Origin: Microbacterium croceum
Lineage (GTDB): Bacteria; Actinomycetota; Actinomycetes; Actinomycetales; Microbacteriaceae
Assembly: GCF_023091245.1 (NCBI RefSeq)
Contig: NZ_JAHWXN010000001.1
Location: forward strand, 2,790,001 to 2,854,000
Direction of reading: 5' to 3'
DNA: 64,000 bases
A model generated the notes under the pieces. It was given only the letters and a program-made list of their open reading frames with translations. It was not told the origin of the DNA and made no database searches. This document shows, piece by piece, positions 17,589 through 28,091 of this stretch. Every line of letters starts with the position of its first letter. Within the stretch, counting starts at the first letter, position 1. The position numbers and the translations under genes are program-made.

Positions 17589-19208
17589 TCAGCCGACCGT
17601 CACATCGTAGAACAGGGGCCGGCCGTACAGGTCGTAGTCGAGACCGTCGATGCGCTCGCCGACGGCCGTGATCGCGGACGGGCTGTACAGCGGCACGATG
17701 GCCGTGTAGGTGGCGTTCCACTTCTGCAGCTGTGTGTACAGCGCGTTGCGCTCGTCCTGGTCGCTGGTGGCGACGGCCGTGTCGAGCAGTGTGTCGATCT
17801 CGGGGTCGGACACCTGAGAGGCGTTCTGGAAGCCGTCGGTGTGCAGGTGGCTGCGGAGCAGGTCGGGGTCGACGCCGGAGAAGCCCCAGTCCGTCAGGTC
17901 GAACGTCTTGGGCCCGTACTGCTCGTTGTAGGCGCCCGGCTCGAGCACCTCGCGGACCACCTCGAAGCCGATGTCCTTGAGGTCGGACTGGATCGCGTTG
18001 GCCAGCGCGGCACGGTCGTCGGGAACCGGCGTCCAGGCGATCCAGCGCACCGAGAGGCGTGTGCCGTCCTTGGTGCGGTAGCCCTCATCGTCGCGGTCGG
18101 TCCAGCCCGCTTCGTCGAGGAGCGCGTTCGCGGCCTCGGGGTCGAACGCCCACGTGCCCTCCAGCGCGGCGTCGTAGCCCGGCGTGGTCGATCCGAGCAC
18201 GCTCCACGCGCGCGGGAACTGTCCGAAGAAGATCTCCTCGACCGCCGCATCGATGTCGATGCCCCGAGCGAACGCTTGACGCACCTTCTCGTCCGCGAAG
18301 ACGCCGTACTTCTCGTTCAGGTACAGCGAGTACGGGAGGCCCGGGTACTCGATGGAGTCGACCGTGACCCCGTCGCCGAGATCCTTCGCGAGGTTCGGGG
18401 GGATGTTGCTGGCGAGATCGGACTCCCCGCTCTCGATGACTCCCGCGCGCACCGACGCCTCGGGCTGGATCTCGACCCGGAGCGTCTCGAACGCCGGAGC
18501 CTTCTCGCCGTGCGGACCCCAGGCGTAGTCGTCGTTGCGCGTGTACACGAGCTCCTGATCGGGCGTGTACTCGGTGAGCTCGAACGGCCCGGTGCCGACC
18601 GTGATGCCGGGGCCGCCGGCCTTGAGCTTGTCGGCCGAATCGGCCAGCACGGCCGGCGAGTAGAAGCCGAGCTGCGGCGTGCTGGCCGCCTGCAGGAACG
18701 GCGCGTACGGCTGAGAGAAGCTCACCTTCACGGTGTGGTCGTCGATGACTTCCGTGCCCTCGTAGAAGTCGGCACCGAGCATGCTGGCTGCCTGCGCCGA
18801 CGCGGTCTCAGGGTCGACGATGCGGTCGAAGTTCGCCTTGACCGCCGCCGCATCGAAGGGCTCTCCGTCGTGGAAGGTCACATCATCGCGGAGCGTGAAG
18901 GTGTACTCCGTGCTGTCGGGCGACACCTCCCAGTCCGTCGCGAGCCACGGAGAGAAGGTGCCGTCGTCCTCCTGGAAGACCAGGGAGTCGAGCACCGCCC
19001 GCTGCACCATGCCGGACACGTCGAGCTGGCTGACCTGCGGGTCCATGTGCCCCGCAGAGAGGTTCGCCCCTTCGATCGACCAGACGAGTTCGGCGTCGGA
19101 GTCCCCGCCGTTCTGCGCTGCGGGAGTGGCGCACGCGCTCAGCACGAGAGCGGTGGTCGCGGCGAGCGCGGCGAAGGGCAGGAGACGACGCACGGATCTT
19201 GCGGGCAT
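17589..19208 (-). CDS. Peptide ABC importer substrate-binding lipoprotein
   Basis: 539-aa family-5 solute-binding protein (SBP_bac_5, DppA/OppA-like). The signal peptide ends in the lipobox LSAC with the lipidated Cys26, so it is anchored on the outer face of the membrane. Typical stretches are YTFTLRDDVTFHDGEPFDAAAVKANFDRI and GTGPFELTEYTPDQELVYTRNDDY. It is first in the operon; its promoter must lie in the 171 bases shared with divergent valS. Specificity (oligopeptide, dipeptide or other) cannot be read from sequence. Confidence 0.95.
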   Translation of the reverse strand: MPARSVRRLLPFAALAATTALVLSACATPAAQNGGDSDAELVWSIEGANLSAGHMDPQVSQLDVSGMVQRAVLDSLVFQEDDGTFSPWLATDWEVSPDSTEYTFTLRDDVTFHDGEPFDAAAVKANFDRIVDPETASAQAASMLGADFYEGTEVIDDHTVKVSFSQPYAPFLQAASTPQLGFYSPAVLADSADKLKAGGPGITVGTGPFELTEYTPDQELVYTRNDDYAWGPHGEKAPAFETLRVEIQPEASVRAGVIESGESDLASNIPPNLAKDLGDGVTVDSIEYPGLPYSLYLNEKYGVFADEKVRQAFARGIDIDAAVEEIFFGQFPRAWSVLGSTTPGYDAALEGTWAFDPEAANALLDEAGWTDRDDEGYRTKDGTRLSVRWIAWTPVPDDRAALANAIQSDLKDIGFEVVREVLEPGAYNEQYGPKTFDLTDWGFSGVDPDLLRSHLHTDGFQNASQVSDPEIDTLLDTAVATSDQDERNALYTQLQKWNATYTAIVPLYSPSAITAVGERIDGLDYDLYGRPLFYDVTVG

Positions 19209-19379
19209 GGCGATTCCTCAGAATGAACGGATCGGGATGCTCTCAGTCTAGAGCGGATTCTTGGACTGGGTCGAAGAGTGACGACATCCGCCCGCGTCGG
19301 CACCTCGGTAGAATGAGGCGCACACCCCACACTCAGGCACGCTCACACAGTGCCGCATACATCGCTCAAGGAGACCCTC

Positions 19380-21974
19380 ATGTCCGTGATTCCCGACAAG
19401 CCCGCACTCGAAGGTCTCGAAGCGAAGTGGGACACCACCTGGGCAGAGCAGGGGACGTACCTTTTCGACCGGCTCCGTGCCGCCCAGTCCGGCCGTGAGG
19501 GCGTGTACTCGATCGACACCCCGCCGCCGACCGCCTCCGGCAGCCTCCACATCGGCCACGTGTTCTCGTACACGCACACCGACGTCAAGGCGCGCTTCGA
19601 GCGCATGCGCGGCAAGACCGTGTTCTATCCGATGGGGTGGGACGACAACGGCCTCCCCACCGAGCGCCGAGTGCAGAACTACTACGGTGTGCGCTGCGAC
19701 CCCACGCTCCCCTACACCGAGGACTTCACGCCGCCGTTCGAAGGTGGAGACAACAAGTCCAGCCGTGCCGCCGACCAGGTGCCGATCAGCCGCCGCAACT
19801 TCATCGAACTGTGCGAGCGCCTCACCATCGAGGACGAGAAGCAGTTCGAGGCTCTGTTCCGCCAGCTCGGGCTGAGCGTGGACTGGACCCAGACCTACCG
19901 CACGATCTCCGATGAGACGATCCGTCAGAGCCAGCTCGCGTTCCTGCGCAACATCGAGCGCGGCGAGGCCTACCAGGACCTGGCGCCCACGCTCTGGGAC
20001 ATCGACTTCCGCTCCGCCATCGCGCAGGCCGAGCTCGAAGACCGCGACCAGCAGGCCGCGTACCACACCATCGAGTTCCCGTTCGCCGACGGCTCCGGCT
20101 CCATCGCGATCGACACCACCCGCCCCGAGCTGCTTCCCGCGTGCATCGCGATCGTGACGCACCCCGAGGGTCCGCACAAGCACCTGATCGGCACGAAGGT
20201 GCGCACGCCGTTCTTCGGCGCGGAGATCGAGATCCACGGACACCACCTCGCGCAGCCCGACAAGGGCACGGGAGCGGCGATGGTGTGCACCTTCGGCGAC
20301 GTGACCGACATCGTCTGGTGGCGCGAGCTGCGCACGGTCGCCGACCAGCACCTCCCCAACATGACCACGATCGGTCTCGATGGCCGCTTCCTGCCAACGG
20401 CGCCGGAGTCCGTCGGGAACGCGGAGGCCATCGACTGGTACGCGGAGAACCTCGCAGGCAAGACGGTGTTCAGCGCCCGCAAGGCCCTCGTGGAGAAGCT
20501 GCAGGAGACCGGAGACATCACCGCGGTCGGCAAGCCCTTCACCCACGCCGTGAAGTTCTTCGAGAAGGGCGACCGCCCTCTCGAGATCGTATCGACGCGT
20601 CAGTGGTACGTCCGCAACGGCGCCAGGGACGTGACGCTGCGCGACGAGCTCATCGGCCGCGGGCAGGAGCTCACGTGGCATCCCGACTTCATGCGCGTGC
20701 GCTACGAGAACTGGGTCGGGGGCCTCACCGGTGACTGGCTCGTGTCGCGTCAGCGGTTCTTCGGCGTGCCGATCCCGCTCTGGTACGGCCTCGACGAGAA
20801 CGGCGAGCGCGACTACGACCGGGTGCTCACGCCCGACACCGCTTCGCTGCCGATCGACCCGACGATCGATGTGCCGGCGGGCTACACCGAGGACCAGCGC
20901 GGCGTGGCCGGGGGCTTCGATGCCGAGGCCGACATCCTCGACACCTGGGCGACCTCGTCGCTGACCCCGCAGCTCGCCGGCGGATGGCAGCGCGACGAGG
21001 AGCTGTGGCAGCTCACCGCCCCGTTCGACCTGCGCCCGCAGGGTCAGGACATCATCCGCACCTGGCTGTTCTCCACCATGCTGCGCTCGACGCTCGAGGA
21101 CAGCCGCGCGCCGTGGCGCAACGCCGCGATCTCCGGCTTCATCGTCGACCCCGACCGCAAGAAGATGTCGAAGTCGAAGGGCAACGTCGTCACCCCGGCC
21201 GACATCCTGGACGCGCACGGCTCCGACGCGGTGCGCTACTGGTCGGCTTCGAGCCGCCTGGGCACCGACGCGGCCTTCGACCCGCAGAACCCGACGCAGG
21301 TGAAGATCGGTCGCCGCCTGGCGATCAAGGTCCTCAACGCCGCGAAGTTCGTGCTGTCCTTCCCGGTCCCCGAAGGAGCGCAGGTCACGCACGCGCTCGA
21401 CGCATCGATGCTCGCGTCGCTCGACGGTGTGATCGCCGATGCGACCGCCGCGTTCGAGAAGTACGACCAGGCCCGCGCGCTCGAGATCACCGAGGCCTTC
21501 TTCTGGACGTTCTGCGACGACTACCTCGAACTGGTGAAGGAGCGCGCGTACGACCAGAACGATGTGGGACAGGCCTCGGCCGCCCTCGCGCTGCGCCTCG
21601 CGCTGTCGACGCTGCTCCGGCTGCTCGCCCCGGTGCTGTCGTTCGCGACCGAGGAGGCGTGGTCGTGGTTCGAGGAGGGATCGATCCACACCGCATCCTG
21701 GCCCGAGGCTCTCGGCATCGACGGTGATCCCGCCGTCCTCACCGCCGCGAGTGAGGCGCTGATCGGCATCCGTCGCGCCAAGACAGAGGCGAAGGCATCG
21801 CAGAAGACGCCGGTCGCCCGCGCCGCCATCGCCGCTCCGGCCGCAAGGCTCGACGCCCTGCGTGCCGCCGCCGACGACCTGCGTGCGGTCGGCCGCATCG
21901 CGGAGCTCGAGTTCACCGAGGCGGAAGCATTCGCCGTCACGGCGATCGAGCTCGCCCCGGTCGAGGCCTCCTGA
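19380..21974 (+). CDS. valS: Valyl-tRNA synthetase
   Basis: Class I synthetase of 864 aa that charges tRNA-Val. HIGH is at residues 57-60 (SGSLHIGHVFSYTHTD) and KKMSKSKGNVV lies near 594. The sequence MGWDDNGLPTERRVQNYYGVRCDP belongs to the archaeal/alphaproteobacterial-like ValRS type that several actinobacteria carry instead of the common bacterial form; that assignment is from memory of the families. The C-terminal coiled coil of common bacterial ValRS is short or absent. ATG at 19380 follows AAGGAGA. No T-box is seen upstream. The stop overlaps the next gene by TGATG. Confidence 0.96.
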   Translation: MSVIPDKPALEGLEAKWDTTWAEQGTYLFDRLRAAQSGREGVYSIDTPPPTASGSLHIGHVFSYTHTDVKARFERMRGKTVFYPMGWDDNGLPTERRVQNYYGVRCDPTLPYTEDFTPPFEGGDNKSSRAADQVPISRRNFIELCERLTIEDEKQFEALFRQLGLSVDWTQTYRTISDETIRQSQLAFLRNIERGEAYQDLAPTLWDIDFRSAIAQAELEDRDQQAAYHTIEFPFADGSGSIAIDTTRPELLPACIAIVTHPEGPHKHLIGTKVRTPFFGAEIEIHGHHLAQPDKGTGAAMVCTFGDVTDIVWWRELRTVADQHLPNMTTIGLDGRFLPTAPESVGNAEAIDWYAENLAGKTVFSARKALVEKLQETGDITAVGKPFTHAVKFFEKGDRPLEIVSTRQWYVRNGARDVTLRDELIGRGQELTWHPDFMRVRYENWVGGLTGDWLVSRQRFFGVPIPLWYGLDENGERDYDRVLTPDTASLPIDPTIDVPAGYTEDQRGVAGGFDAEADILDTWATSSLTPQLAGGWQRDEELWQLTAPFDLRPQGQDIIRTWLFSTMLRSTLEDSRAPWRNAAISGFIVDPDRKKMSKSKGNVVTPADILDAHGSDAVRYWSASSRLGTDAAFDPQNPTQVKIGRRLAIKVLNAAKFVLSFPVPEGAQVTHALDASMLASLDGVIADATAAFEKYDQARALEITEAFFWTFCDDYLELVKERAYDQNDVGQASAALALRLALSTLLRLLAPVLSFATEEAWSWFEEGSIHTASWPEALGIDGDPAVLTAASEALIGIRRAKTEAKASQKTPVARAAIAAPAARLDALRAAADDLRAVGRIAELEFTEAEAFAVTAIELAPVEAS

Positions 21975-22189
21975 TGCAGTTGGGGACGCGCTGGGCGACC
22001 GGTACCGAGGCTCCGGCCTCGGTACCGGCGTCGCTGCGACCCGCCATCGCCGAGGTCGAGAGTCGCGGACTCGTCGGGCACTGGACGCTCACATGGCTCG
22101 AGGGTCGCGCGATCGCCGAGCTCGACGCCGGCTGGGAGGTCCTCCAGTCGGCCTCCGGCGAGATCATCGCCCGCCCCTTCGAGGACTGA
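21974..22189 (+). CDS. Small hypothetical protein coupled to valS
   Basis: 71 aa, predicted soluble, starting within the valS stop (TGATG). The sequence is tidy and domain-like (GLVGHWTLTWLEGRAIAELDAGWEVLQ), suggesting a small beta-rich fold rather than random translation. I do not recognise the family. Coupling implies co-expression with valS. Confidence 0.7.
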   Translation: MQLGTRWATGTEAPASVPASLRPAIAEVESRGLVGHWTLTWLEGRAIAELDAGWEVLQSASGEIIARPFED

Positions 22190-22225
22190 GCCACGGGCGC
22201 GTCCCACGGTGGTTAGGCTCGGAGG

Positions 22226-24277
22226 ATGACCGATACCGCGAACCCGCTGCTCCAGCCGTCGACCTTGCCGTACGGCATCCCCGACTATCGTGCGATCCGT
22301 CCCGAGCACTACATCCCGGCGTTCCGCGCCGCGTTCGAGGAGCACCTGCAGGAGATCTCCCGCATCACGATGGTGCGCTCGATGCCGACCTTCGAGAACA
22401 CGATCGAAGCGCTGGAGCGGGCGGGCGGGACTCTTGAGCGTGTGGCCCACGCGTTCTACACGGTCAGCTCGGCCGATGCGACCCCCGAGATCCAAGCCGT
22501 CGACGAGCAGCTCGCGCCGTTGATGGCAGCGCACACCGATGCGGTGTCGCTGAACGGCCCTCTCTACTGGCGCGTGCAGCAGGTGTTCGACCAGCTCGAC
22601 TCCCTCGACCTCACCCCGGAGCAGCGCTATCTCGTCGAGCGCCATCACCGCGAGATGACGCATGCGGGCGCGGCTCTTGACGACGAGGCGAAGGCGCATC
22701 TGACTCTGCTCAATCAGCAGCTCTCCACGCTGAGCAACACCTTCGAACGCAACCTCCTGAACGACACGAACGATCTGGCCGTGGTCTTCGACGCCGCCGA
22801 GCAGCTCGACGGATTGAGTGCCGGCGAACTTTCCGCCGCCGCTCGCTCGGCCGCCGAGCGCGGGCTCGACGGTCATTACGTCGTCTCGCTCACCCTGTTC
22901 ACCGGGCATCCGTACCTGGCACAGCTGCGCAACCGCAACTCCCGCCGTGCGATCATGGCCGCCTCGCAGGCGCGCGGATCCCGTGACAACGCGAACGACA
23001 ACCGCCCCGTGCTGCGCGAGATCGTGCGCCTCCGCGCCGAGCGCGCGGCACTCCTCGGTTACGAGTCGCACGCGGCTTACGTCACAGCCGACGAGACCGC
23101 CGGCAATCCCGGAGCCGTGGAAGACATGCTGCGCGCCCTGGCTGCACCATCCGCCGCGAATGCGCGCGCCGAACGGGAGGCGCTGCAACTGATCGTCGAC
23201 CGCACCGAACCAGAGCCCTTCCCCGTCGAGGCGCATGACTGGGCGTTCTACACCGAGAAGGTCCGCGAGGCGCTGTACGACATCGATACCAGCGCCCTGC
23301 GTCCCTGGTTCGAGGCCGAGCGGGTGCTGCAGGACGGTGTCTTCTTCGCGGCGACGCGCCTGTACGGCGTGACCTTCGCCGAGCGCCCGGATCTGGTCTC
23401 ATATCACCCCGGTGCGCGGGTCTTCGAGGTCAGCAACGCCGACGGGTCTCCTCTGGGTCTCTACATCCTCGATCTGTACACCCGGGATTCCAAGCGCGGC
23501 GGCGCGTGGATGAACCCGATCGTGAGCCAGTCGCGCCTACGCGGTACCTCCCCGGTCGTGGTGAACAACCTCAACGTCCCCCTCCCTGGGGACGGCGAGC
23601 CCACCCTTCTCACACTCGACGAGGTCACGACCCTCTTCCACGAGTTCGGGCACGCCCTCCATGGTCTCTTCGCCACCGTCACCTATCCGCACTTCGCGGG
23701 GACGAACGTGTTCCGTGACTTCGTCGAGTTCCCGAGCCAGGTCAACGAGATGTGGATCCTCTGGCCCGAGGTGCTCGACAACTATGCCCGCCACCATGAG
23801 ACCGGCGAGCCCCTGGACCCCGCGATCGTAGAGCGTCTCCGCGCTACCGAGACCTTCGACCAGGGACACGCGACGAGCGAGTATCTCGCGGCGGCATGGC
23901 TCGATCAGGCCTGGCACCGGGTCGGGACGGATGCCGAGATCGACGACGTCGCCGCTTTCGAAGCCGCAGCGCTGGCCGATATCGGTCTGGACGACCCGGT
24001 GGTGCCGACCCGGTACTCCTCGACGTATTTCGCCCACGTCTTCTCGGGCGGATACAGCGCCGGGTACTACTCATACATCTGGAGCGAGGTGCTCGACGCC
24101 GACACGGTGGACTGGTTCCGCGAAAACGGTGGACTCACCCGCGAGAACGGCGATCGGTTCCGCCGACTGCTGCTCGGTGTGGGCGGATCGAAGGATCCCC
24201 TCGAGGCGTACCACGACTTCCGCGGCCGTGTCGCCGACATCGCCCCGCTGCTCAAGCGCCGCGGACTCGAGGCCTGA
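22226..24277 (+). CDS. dcp: M3 family oligopeptidase (peptidyl-dipeptidase Dcp type)
   Basis: Cytoplasmic zinc metallopeptidase that degrades short peptides, releasing dipeptides in the Dcp branch. The HEXXH site is [11 protein letters not shown] at about residues 471-480, with the third ligand expected in the downstream [12 protein letters not shown]. The product has 683 aa with no signal peptide, normal for the family. The N-terminal half is helical. It stands alone behind valS and its small partner, 37 bases after the latter. Its product could process peptides brought in by the nearby importer, though that link is inference. Confidence 0.94.
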   Translation: MTDTANPLLQPSTLPYGIPDYRAIRPEHYIPAFRAAFEEHLQEISRITMVRSMPTFENTIEALERAGGTLERVAHAFYTVSSADATPEIQAVDEQLAPLMAAHTDAVSLNGPLYWRVQQVFDQLDSLDLTPEQRYLVERHHREMTHAGAALDDEAKAHLTLLNQQLSTLSNTFERNLLNDTNDLAVVFDAAEQLDGLSAGELSAAARSAAERGLDGHYVVSLTLFTGHPYLAQLRNRNSRRAIMAASQARGSRDNANDNRPVLREIVRLRAERAALLGYESHAAYVTADETAGNPGAVEDMLRALAAPSAANARAEREALQLIVDRTEPEPFPVEAHDWAFYTEKVREALYDIDTSALRPWFEAERVLQDGVFFAATRLYGVTFAERPDLVSYHPGARVFEVSNADGSPLGLYILDLYTRDSKRGGAWMNPIVSQSRLRGTSPVVVNNLNVPLPGDGEPTLLTLDEVTTLFHEFGHALHGLFATVTYPHFAGTNVFRDFVEFPSQVNEMWILWPEVLDNYARHHETGEPLDPAIVERLRATETFDQGHATSEYLAAAWLDQAWHRVGTDAEIDDVAAFEAAALADIGLDDPVVPTRYSSTYFAHVFSGGYSAGYYSYIWSEVLDADTVDWFRENGGLTRENGDRFRRLLLGVGGSKDPLEAYHDFRGRVADIAPLLKRRGLEA

Positions 24278-24313
24278 GAAGCGTCAGACGGCCGGTCTCG
24301 CGGAGTCGAGCCT

Positions 24314-24342
24314 CACGGGGACGTCGTGACGACGTCCCCGTG
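24314..24342. terminator. Hairpin between convergent dcp and clpX
   Basis: Perfect 13-bp inverted repeat CACGGGGACGTCG...CGACGTCCCCGTG with a 3-base loop, located between two convergent genes. Likely bidirectional. Confidence 0.75.
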
Positions 24343-24362
24343 CACGAGGTGATGGTCGGCTG

Positions 24363-25631
24363 TCAGGCGCTCTTGCGCTTGCGCTCCAGCACGATCGTGG
24401 GAGGCGCACCTTCGTCGACCGCCGCGCGGGTGATGATCACCTTCGCAACGTCGTCCGCCGAGGGGATCTCGAACATGATCGGGCCCAGAACGTCTTCCAG
24501 GATCGCGCGGAGCCCGCGCGCACCGGTCTTGCGCTCCACAGCCAGGTCGGCGATCGAGCGCAGCGCGTCCTCGTCGAACTCGAGCTGGACGCCGTCGATC
24601 TCGAACATGCGCTGGTACTGCTTCACCAGCGCGTTACGCGGACCGGTGAGGATGTCGATGAGCGCGGCCTGGTCCAGAGGCGACACCGAGGTCACCACAG
24701 GCAGACGCCCGATGAACTCGGGGATCAGCCCGAACTTGTGCAGGTCCTCTGGCAGCACCTCGCCGAAAAGGTCGAGGTCCTTCCCCTTGTCGTGCAGCGG
24801 GGCACCGAAGCCGATGCCGTGCTTGCCGACACGTGCCGAGACGATGTCTTCGAGCCCGGCGAATGCACCGGCCACGATGAACAGCACGTTCGAGGTGTCG
24901 ATCTGCAGGAACTCCTGGTGCGGGTGCTTGCGTCCGCCCTGCGGCGGCACCGAGGCGACTGTACCCTCGATGATCTTCAGCAGTGCCTGCTGCACGCCCT
25001 CGCCGGACACGTCGCGCGTGATCGACGGGTTCTCGGCCTTGCGCGCGATCTTGTCGACCTCGTCGATGTAGATGATGCCCTGCTCGGCCCGCTTCACGTC
25101 GTAGTCGGCGGCCTGGATCAGCTTGAGGAGGATGTTCTCGACGTCTTCGCCGACGTAGCCGGCCTCGGTCAGCGCGGTCGCGTCGGCGACGGCGAACGGG
25201 ACGTTGAGCTGCTTCGCCAGCGTCTGCGCGAGATAGGTCTTGCCGCAGCCGGTCGGACCGATGAGGAGGATGTTGCTCTTGGCGATCTCGACCTCGTCGG
25301 CCTTCTGCTCGGCAGTCTGCAGCGTGCCGCGTGCGCGAATCCGCTTGTAGTGGTTGTAGACGGCCACAGCCAATGCGCGCTTCGCAGGCTCTTGACCGAC
25401 GACGTACTCCTCGAGGAACGAGAAGATCTCTCGCGGCTTGGGCAGATCGAACTCGGCGACGCCGTCCGCGGAGGACTCCGCCATGCGCTCCTCGATGATC
25501 TCGTTGCACAGCTCGACGCATTCATCGCAGATGTACACACCGGGGCCAGCGATGAGCTGCTGCACCTGCTTCTGACTCTTTCCACAGAATGAGCACTTGA
25601 ACAGGTCAGCGCTTTCACCGATACGGGCCAT
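24363..25631 (-). CDS. clpX: ATP-dependent protease ATPase subunit ClpX
   Basis: Hexameric AAA+ unfoldase that feeds substrates to ClpP. The N-terminal zinc-binding domain has Cys13, Cys16, Cys35 and Cys38. Walker A is GPTGCGKT (near 117-124), Walker [11 protein letters not shown], and the ClpP-docking IGF loop is seen in HGIGFGAP. The product has 422 aa. ATG at 25631 is preceded by AGGAGG and matches the family N-terminus; the in-frame ATG 33 bases upstream is rejected. It lies 6 kb from the clpP pair, separated by the deoxyribose operon, unlike organisms where clpP and clpX adjoin. Confidence 0.97.
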   Translation of the reverse strand: MARIGESADLFKCSFCGKSQKQVQQLIAGPGVYICDECVELCNEIIEERMAESSADGVAEFDLPKPREIFSFLEEYVVGQEPAKRALAVAVYNHYKRIRARGTLQTAEQKADEVEIAKSNILLIGPTGCGKTYLAQTLAKQLNVPFAVADATALTEAGYVGEDVENILLKLIQAADYDVKRAEQGIIYIDEVDKIARKAENPSITRDVSGEGVQQALLKIIEGTVASVPPQGGRKHPHQEFLQIDTSNVLFIVAGAFAGLEDIVSARVGKHGIGFGAPLHDKGKDLDLFGEVLPEDLHKFGLIPEFIGRLPVVTSVSPLDQAALIDILTGPRNALVKQYQRMFEIDGVQLEFDEDALRSIADLAVERKTGARGLRAILEDVLGPIMFEIPSADDVAKVIITRAAVDEGAPPTIVLERKRKSA

Positions 25632-25740
25632 GCGCGTCCTCCTAGGGGATCCAGAGATCGTCATCCGAGCCTAACCGCTGCATCCGACACCGGGACGCAT
25701 TGAGGCGTACTCTCCTGAACCGAGTCCGAGACGATACAGA

Positions 25741-25776
25741 AGGACCCGCAACGCATGGTGCGCGCTGCGGGTCCCT
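25741..25776 (-). terminator. Terminator of the deoxyribose/ALDH operon
   Basis: GC-rich stem of about 14 bp (AGGACCCGCAACGC against GCGCTGCGGGTCCCT, one mismatch) shortly after the last ALDH stop. On the minus strand it is followed by a T-rich TTCTGTATC. Confidence 0.7.
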
Positions 25777-25791
25777 GTGTATGCGAAGCGA

Positions 25792-26643
25792 TCAGACCAT
25801 GCTCTTGGTGTGCCACACCGTCTTGATCTCGGTGAAGGCGCCGATACGCTCGGGCGACGCGACGACCTCTCCCGGCGGGAGCACACGCGTGAGCGTGTCG
25901 GCAGCAGCGATCTGCAGGTCGACCCAGTCGAGGTTCCCCGCGCCGGCGAGATCGAGGGCGTTCACGTCCTGGTGCGAGGCGAGCCACGGCGCGATCTCGG
26001 CGGGCGATCCGGTGAGGACGTTGACGACTCCCCCGGGCACGTCACTCGTCGCCAGCACCTCGGCGAGGCTGATCGCCGAGAGCGGGTGCTGCTCGCTGGC
26101 GATCACGACGACGGTGTTGCCGGCGACGAGTGCCGGAGCGACGACCGAGACGAAGCCCAGCAGCGCCGAGTCCTGGGGCGCGACGATCGCGACCACGCCG
26201 GTCGGCTCGGGGAGCGAGATGTTGAAGTACGGACCGGACACCGGGTTCGCGTTGCCGGCGACCTGCGCATACTTGTCGCACCACCCCGCGTACCAGACCC
26301 ACAGGTCGATCGCTTCGTCCACCTGCGAGCCTGCGGCCGCGGCCGACACGCCTTCCTGTGCGATGATCTCGTCGATGAACTGCGCGCGGCGTCCTTCCAG
26401 GACCTCCGCGACGCGGTAGAGCACCTGTCCACGGTTGTAGGCGGTGGCCCCCGACCAGCCCTTGACCGCGGCGCGGGCGGCCACGACGGCATCTCGGGCG
26501 TCCTTACGGGATCCCTGCGCGGCGTTCGCGAGGAAAGCGCCCTTCGCGGAGAGCACTTCGTAGGTGCGACCGGACTCGCTCCGCGGGAAGGCCCCGCCGA
26601 TCGCCAGCTTGTACGTCTTCGGCACGCTCAGTCGCTTGCTCAC
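25792..26643 (-). CDS. Truncated aldehyde dehydrogenase-family protein without catalytic cysteine
   Basis: 283 aa corresponding to the NAD-binding half of aldehyde dehydrogenases (GPYFNISLPEPTGVVAIVAPQDSALLGFVSVVAPALVAGNTVVVIAS). It ends before or without the catalytic domain; no Cys active-site motif or LELGGK glutamate is present. Its ATG overlaps the stop of the full ALDH by ATGA. The reading frame is clean and the ends are normal, so this is a built-in short paralogue rather than a broken gene. It is probably a structural or regulatory partner of the upstream ALDH, which is inference. Confidence 0.85.
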   Translation of the reverse strand: MSKRLSVPKTYKLAIGGAFPRSESGRTYEVLSAKGAFLANAAQGSRKDARDAVVAARAAVKGWSGATAYNRGQVLYRVAEVLEGRRAQFIDEIIAQEGVSAAAAGSQVDEAIDLWVWYAGWCDKYAQVAGNANPVSGPYFNISLPEPTGVVAIVAPQDSALLGFVSVVAPALVAGNTVVVIASEQHPLSAISLAEVLATSDVPGGVVNVLTGSPAEIAPWLASHQDVNALDLAGAGNLDWVDLQIAAADTLTRVLPPGEVVASPERIGAFTEIKTVWHTKSMV

Positions 26644-28082
26644 GATGCGGCTCCCTTCAGGTAGGCGGTGAGCCCCTGTCGTCCGCCCTCGCGGCCGTAT
26701 CCGGACTCCTTGTAGCCGCCGAACGGGCTCGACGGATCGAATCGGTTGAACGTGTTCGCCCAGATGACACCGGCCCGCAGCCGATCGGCGACCGCGAGGA
26801 TCCGCGATCCCTTGTCCGACCAGATACCGGCCGAGAGACCGTAGGGAGTGTTGTTCGCCTTGGCGATCGCCTCGGCCGGGGTGCGGAAGGTGAGCACTGA
26901 CAGCACAGGTCCGAACACCTCGTCACGGGCAATGCGGTGCGAGGCCTCGACTCCGGTGAAGATCGTCGGCGCGAACCAGAAGCCCTTCTCCGGGATCACG
27001 CAGTCGGCGGTCCAGCGCTCGGCGCCTTCGGCCTCTCCGATGTCGCTGAGCTCGCGGATGCGCGCCAGCTGCGCGGCCGAGTTGATCGCACCGATATCGG
27101 TGTTCTTGTCGAGCGGGTCGCCCAGACGCAGCGTCGACAGGCGGTTCTTCAGCCGATCGATGACCTCGTCGTGGATCGACTCCTGCACGAGCAGACGGCT
27201 GCCCGCGCAGCACACGTGTCCCTGGTTGAAGAAGATGCCGTTGACGATGCCCTCGACGGCCTGATCGATGGGAGCGTCGTCGAACACGATGTTCGCGGCT
27301 TTGCCACCGAGCTCGAGCGTGAGCTTCTTGGGCGTCCCGGCGACGGCACGGGCGATGTCGCGTCCGACGCCGGTGGAACCGGTGAAGGCGACCTTGTCGA
27401 CGTCCGGGTGGCGCACGAGCGCGGCACCGGTCGCACCAGCACCCGTCACGATGTTCACGACACCCGCGGGCAGGTCGGCCTGCTGCAGGATCTCGGCGAA
27501 GATCAGGGCCGTCAGCGGGGTGGTCTCGGCGGGCTTGAGCACGACCGTGCTGCCGGCCGCGAGAGCGGGAGCGACCTTCCACGCCAGCATGAGCAGCGGG
27601 AAGTTCCACGGGATGATCTGCCCGGCGACGCCGAGCGCGCGGGGGTTCGCGCCGAGTCCGGCGTGATCGAGCTTGTCAGCCCATCCCGCGTAGTAGAAGA
27701 ACCAGGATGCGACCAGGGGCACGTCGACGTCGCGGCTCTCCTTGATGGGCTTGCCGTTGTCGAGGCTCTCGGCCACCGCGAGTTCGCGGGCGCGCTCCTG
27801 CACCAGGCGGGCGATGCGGAACAGGTACTTCCCGCGGTCGCGGCCGCTCATCTTCGACCAGGTCTTGTCGTACGCACGGCGGGCCGCAGCGACCGCGCGG
27901 TCGATGTCTTCGTCGCTGGCCGAGGCGATCTCGGCGATGCGCTTCTCGCTCGACGGCGAGATCGTGGTGAAGCTGGAGCCGGTGCCGTCGACGAACTCGC
28001 CGTCGATGAACAGTCCGTAGCTGTCCTTGAGGTTCAGGACTGCCGTGGACTCGGGAGCCGGAGCGTATTCCAGGAATGACAT
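26640..28082 (-). CDS. Aldehyde dehydrogenase
   Basis: 480-aa NAD(P)-dependent aldehyde dehydrogenase. The catalytic Cys lies in FFNQGHVCCAGS, the general-base Glu in LTLELGGK, and the cofactor site in IIPWNFPLLMLAWKVAPALAAG and FTGSTGVG. It sits in a deoC operon, so the likely substrate is acetaldehyde released by deoxyribose-phosphate aldolase, giving acetate. The substrate is inferred from context only. It starts 10 bases after deoC ends and is overlapped by the short paralogue. Confidence 0.92.
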   Translation of the reverse strand: MSFLEYAPAPESTAVLNLKDSYGLFIDGEFVDGTGSSFTTISPSSEKRIAEIASASDEDIDRAVAAARRAYDKTWSKMSGRDRGKYLFRIARLVQERARELAVAESLDNGKPIKESRDVDVPLVASWFFYYAGWADKLDHAGLGANPRALGVAGQIIPWNFPLLMLAWKVAPALAAGSTVVLKPAETTPLTALIFAEILQQADLPAGVVNIVTGAGATGAALVRHPDVDKVAFTGSTGVGRDIARAVAGTPKKLTLELGGKAANIVFDDAPIDQAVEGIVNGIFFNQGHVCCAGSRLLVQESIHDEVIDRLKNRLSTLRLGDPLDKNTDIGAINSAAQLARIRELSDIGEAEGAERWTADCVIPEKGFWFAPTIFTGVEASHRIARDEVFGPVLSVLTFRTPAEAIAKANNTPYGLSAGIWSDKGSRILAVADRLRAGVIWANTFNRFDPSSPFGGYKESGYGREGGRQGLTAYLKGAAS

Positions 28083-28091
28083 ATGAGGCTC

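Noticed and set aside
17433..19226. 597-aa plus-strand open frame opposite the substrate-binding protein
   Set aside because: Shadow frame; the minus strand has a signal peptide, lipobox and family motifs.
19248..21689. 813-aa minus-strand open frame
   Set aside because: Antisense to valS with typical high-GC shadow composition (Arg/Val/Gly/His-rich).
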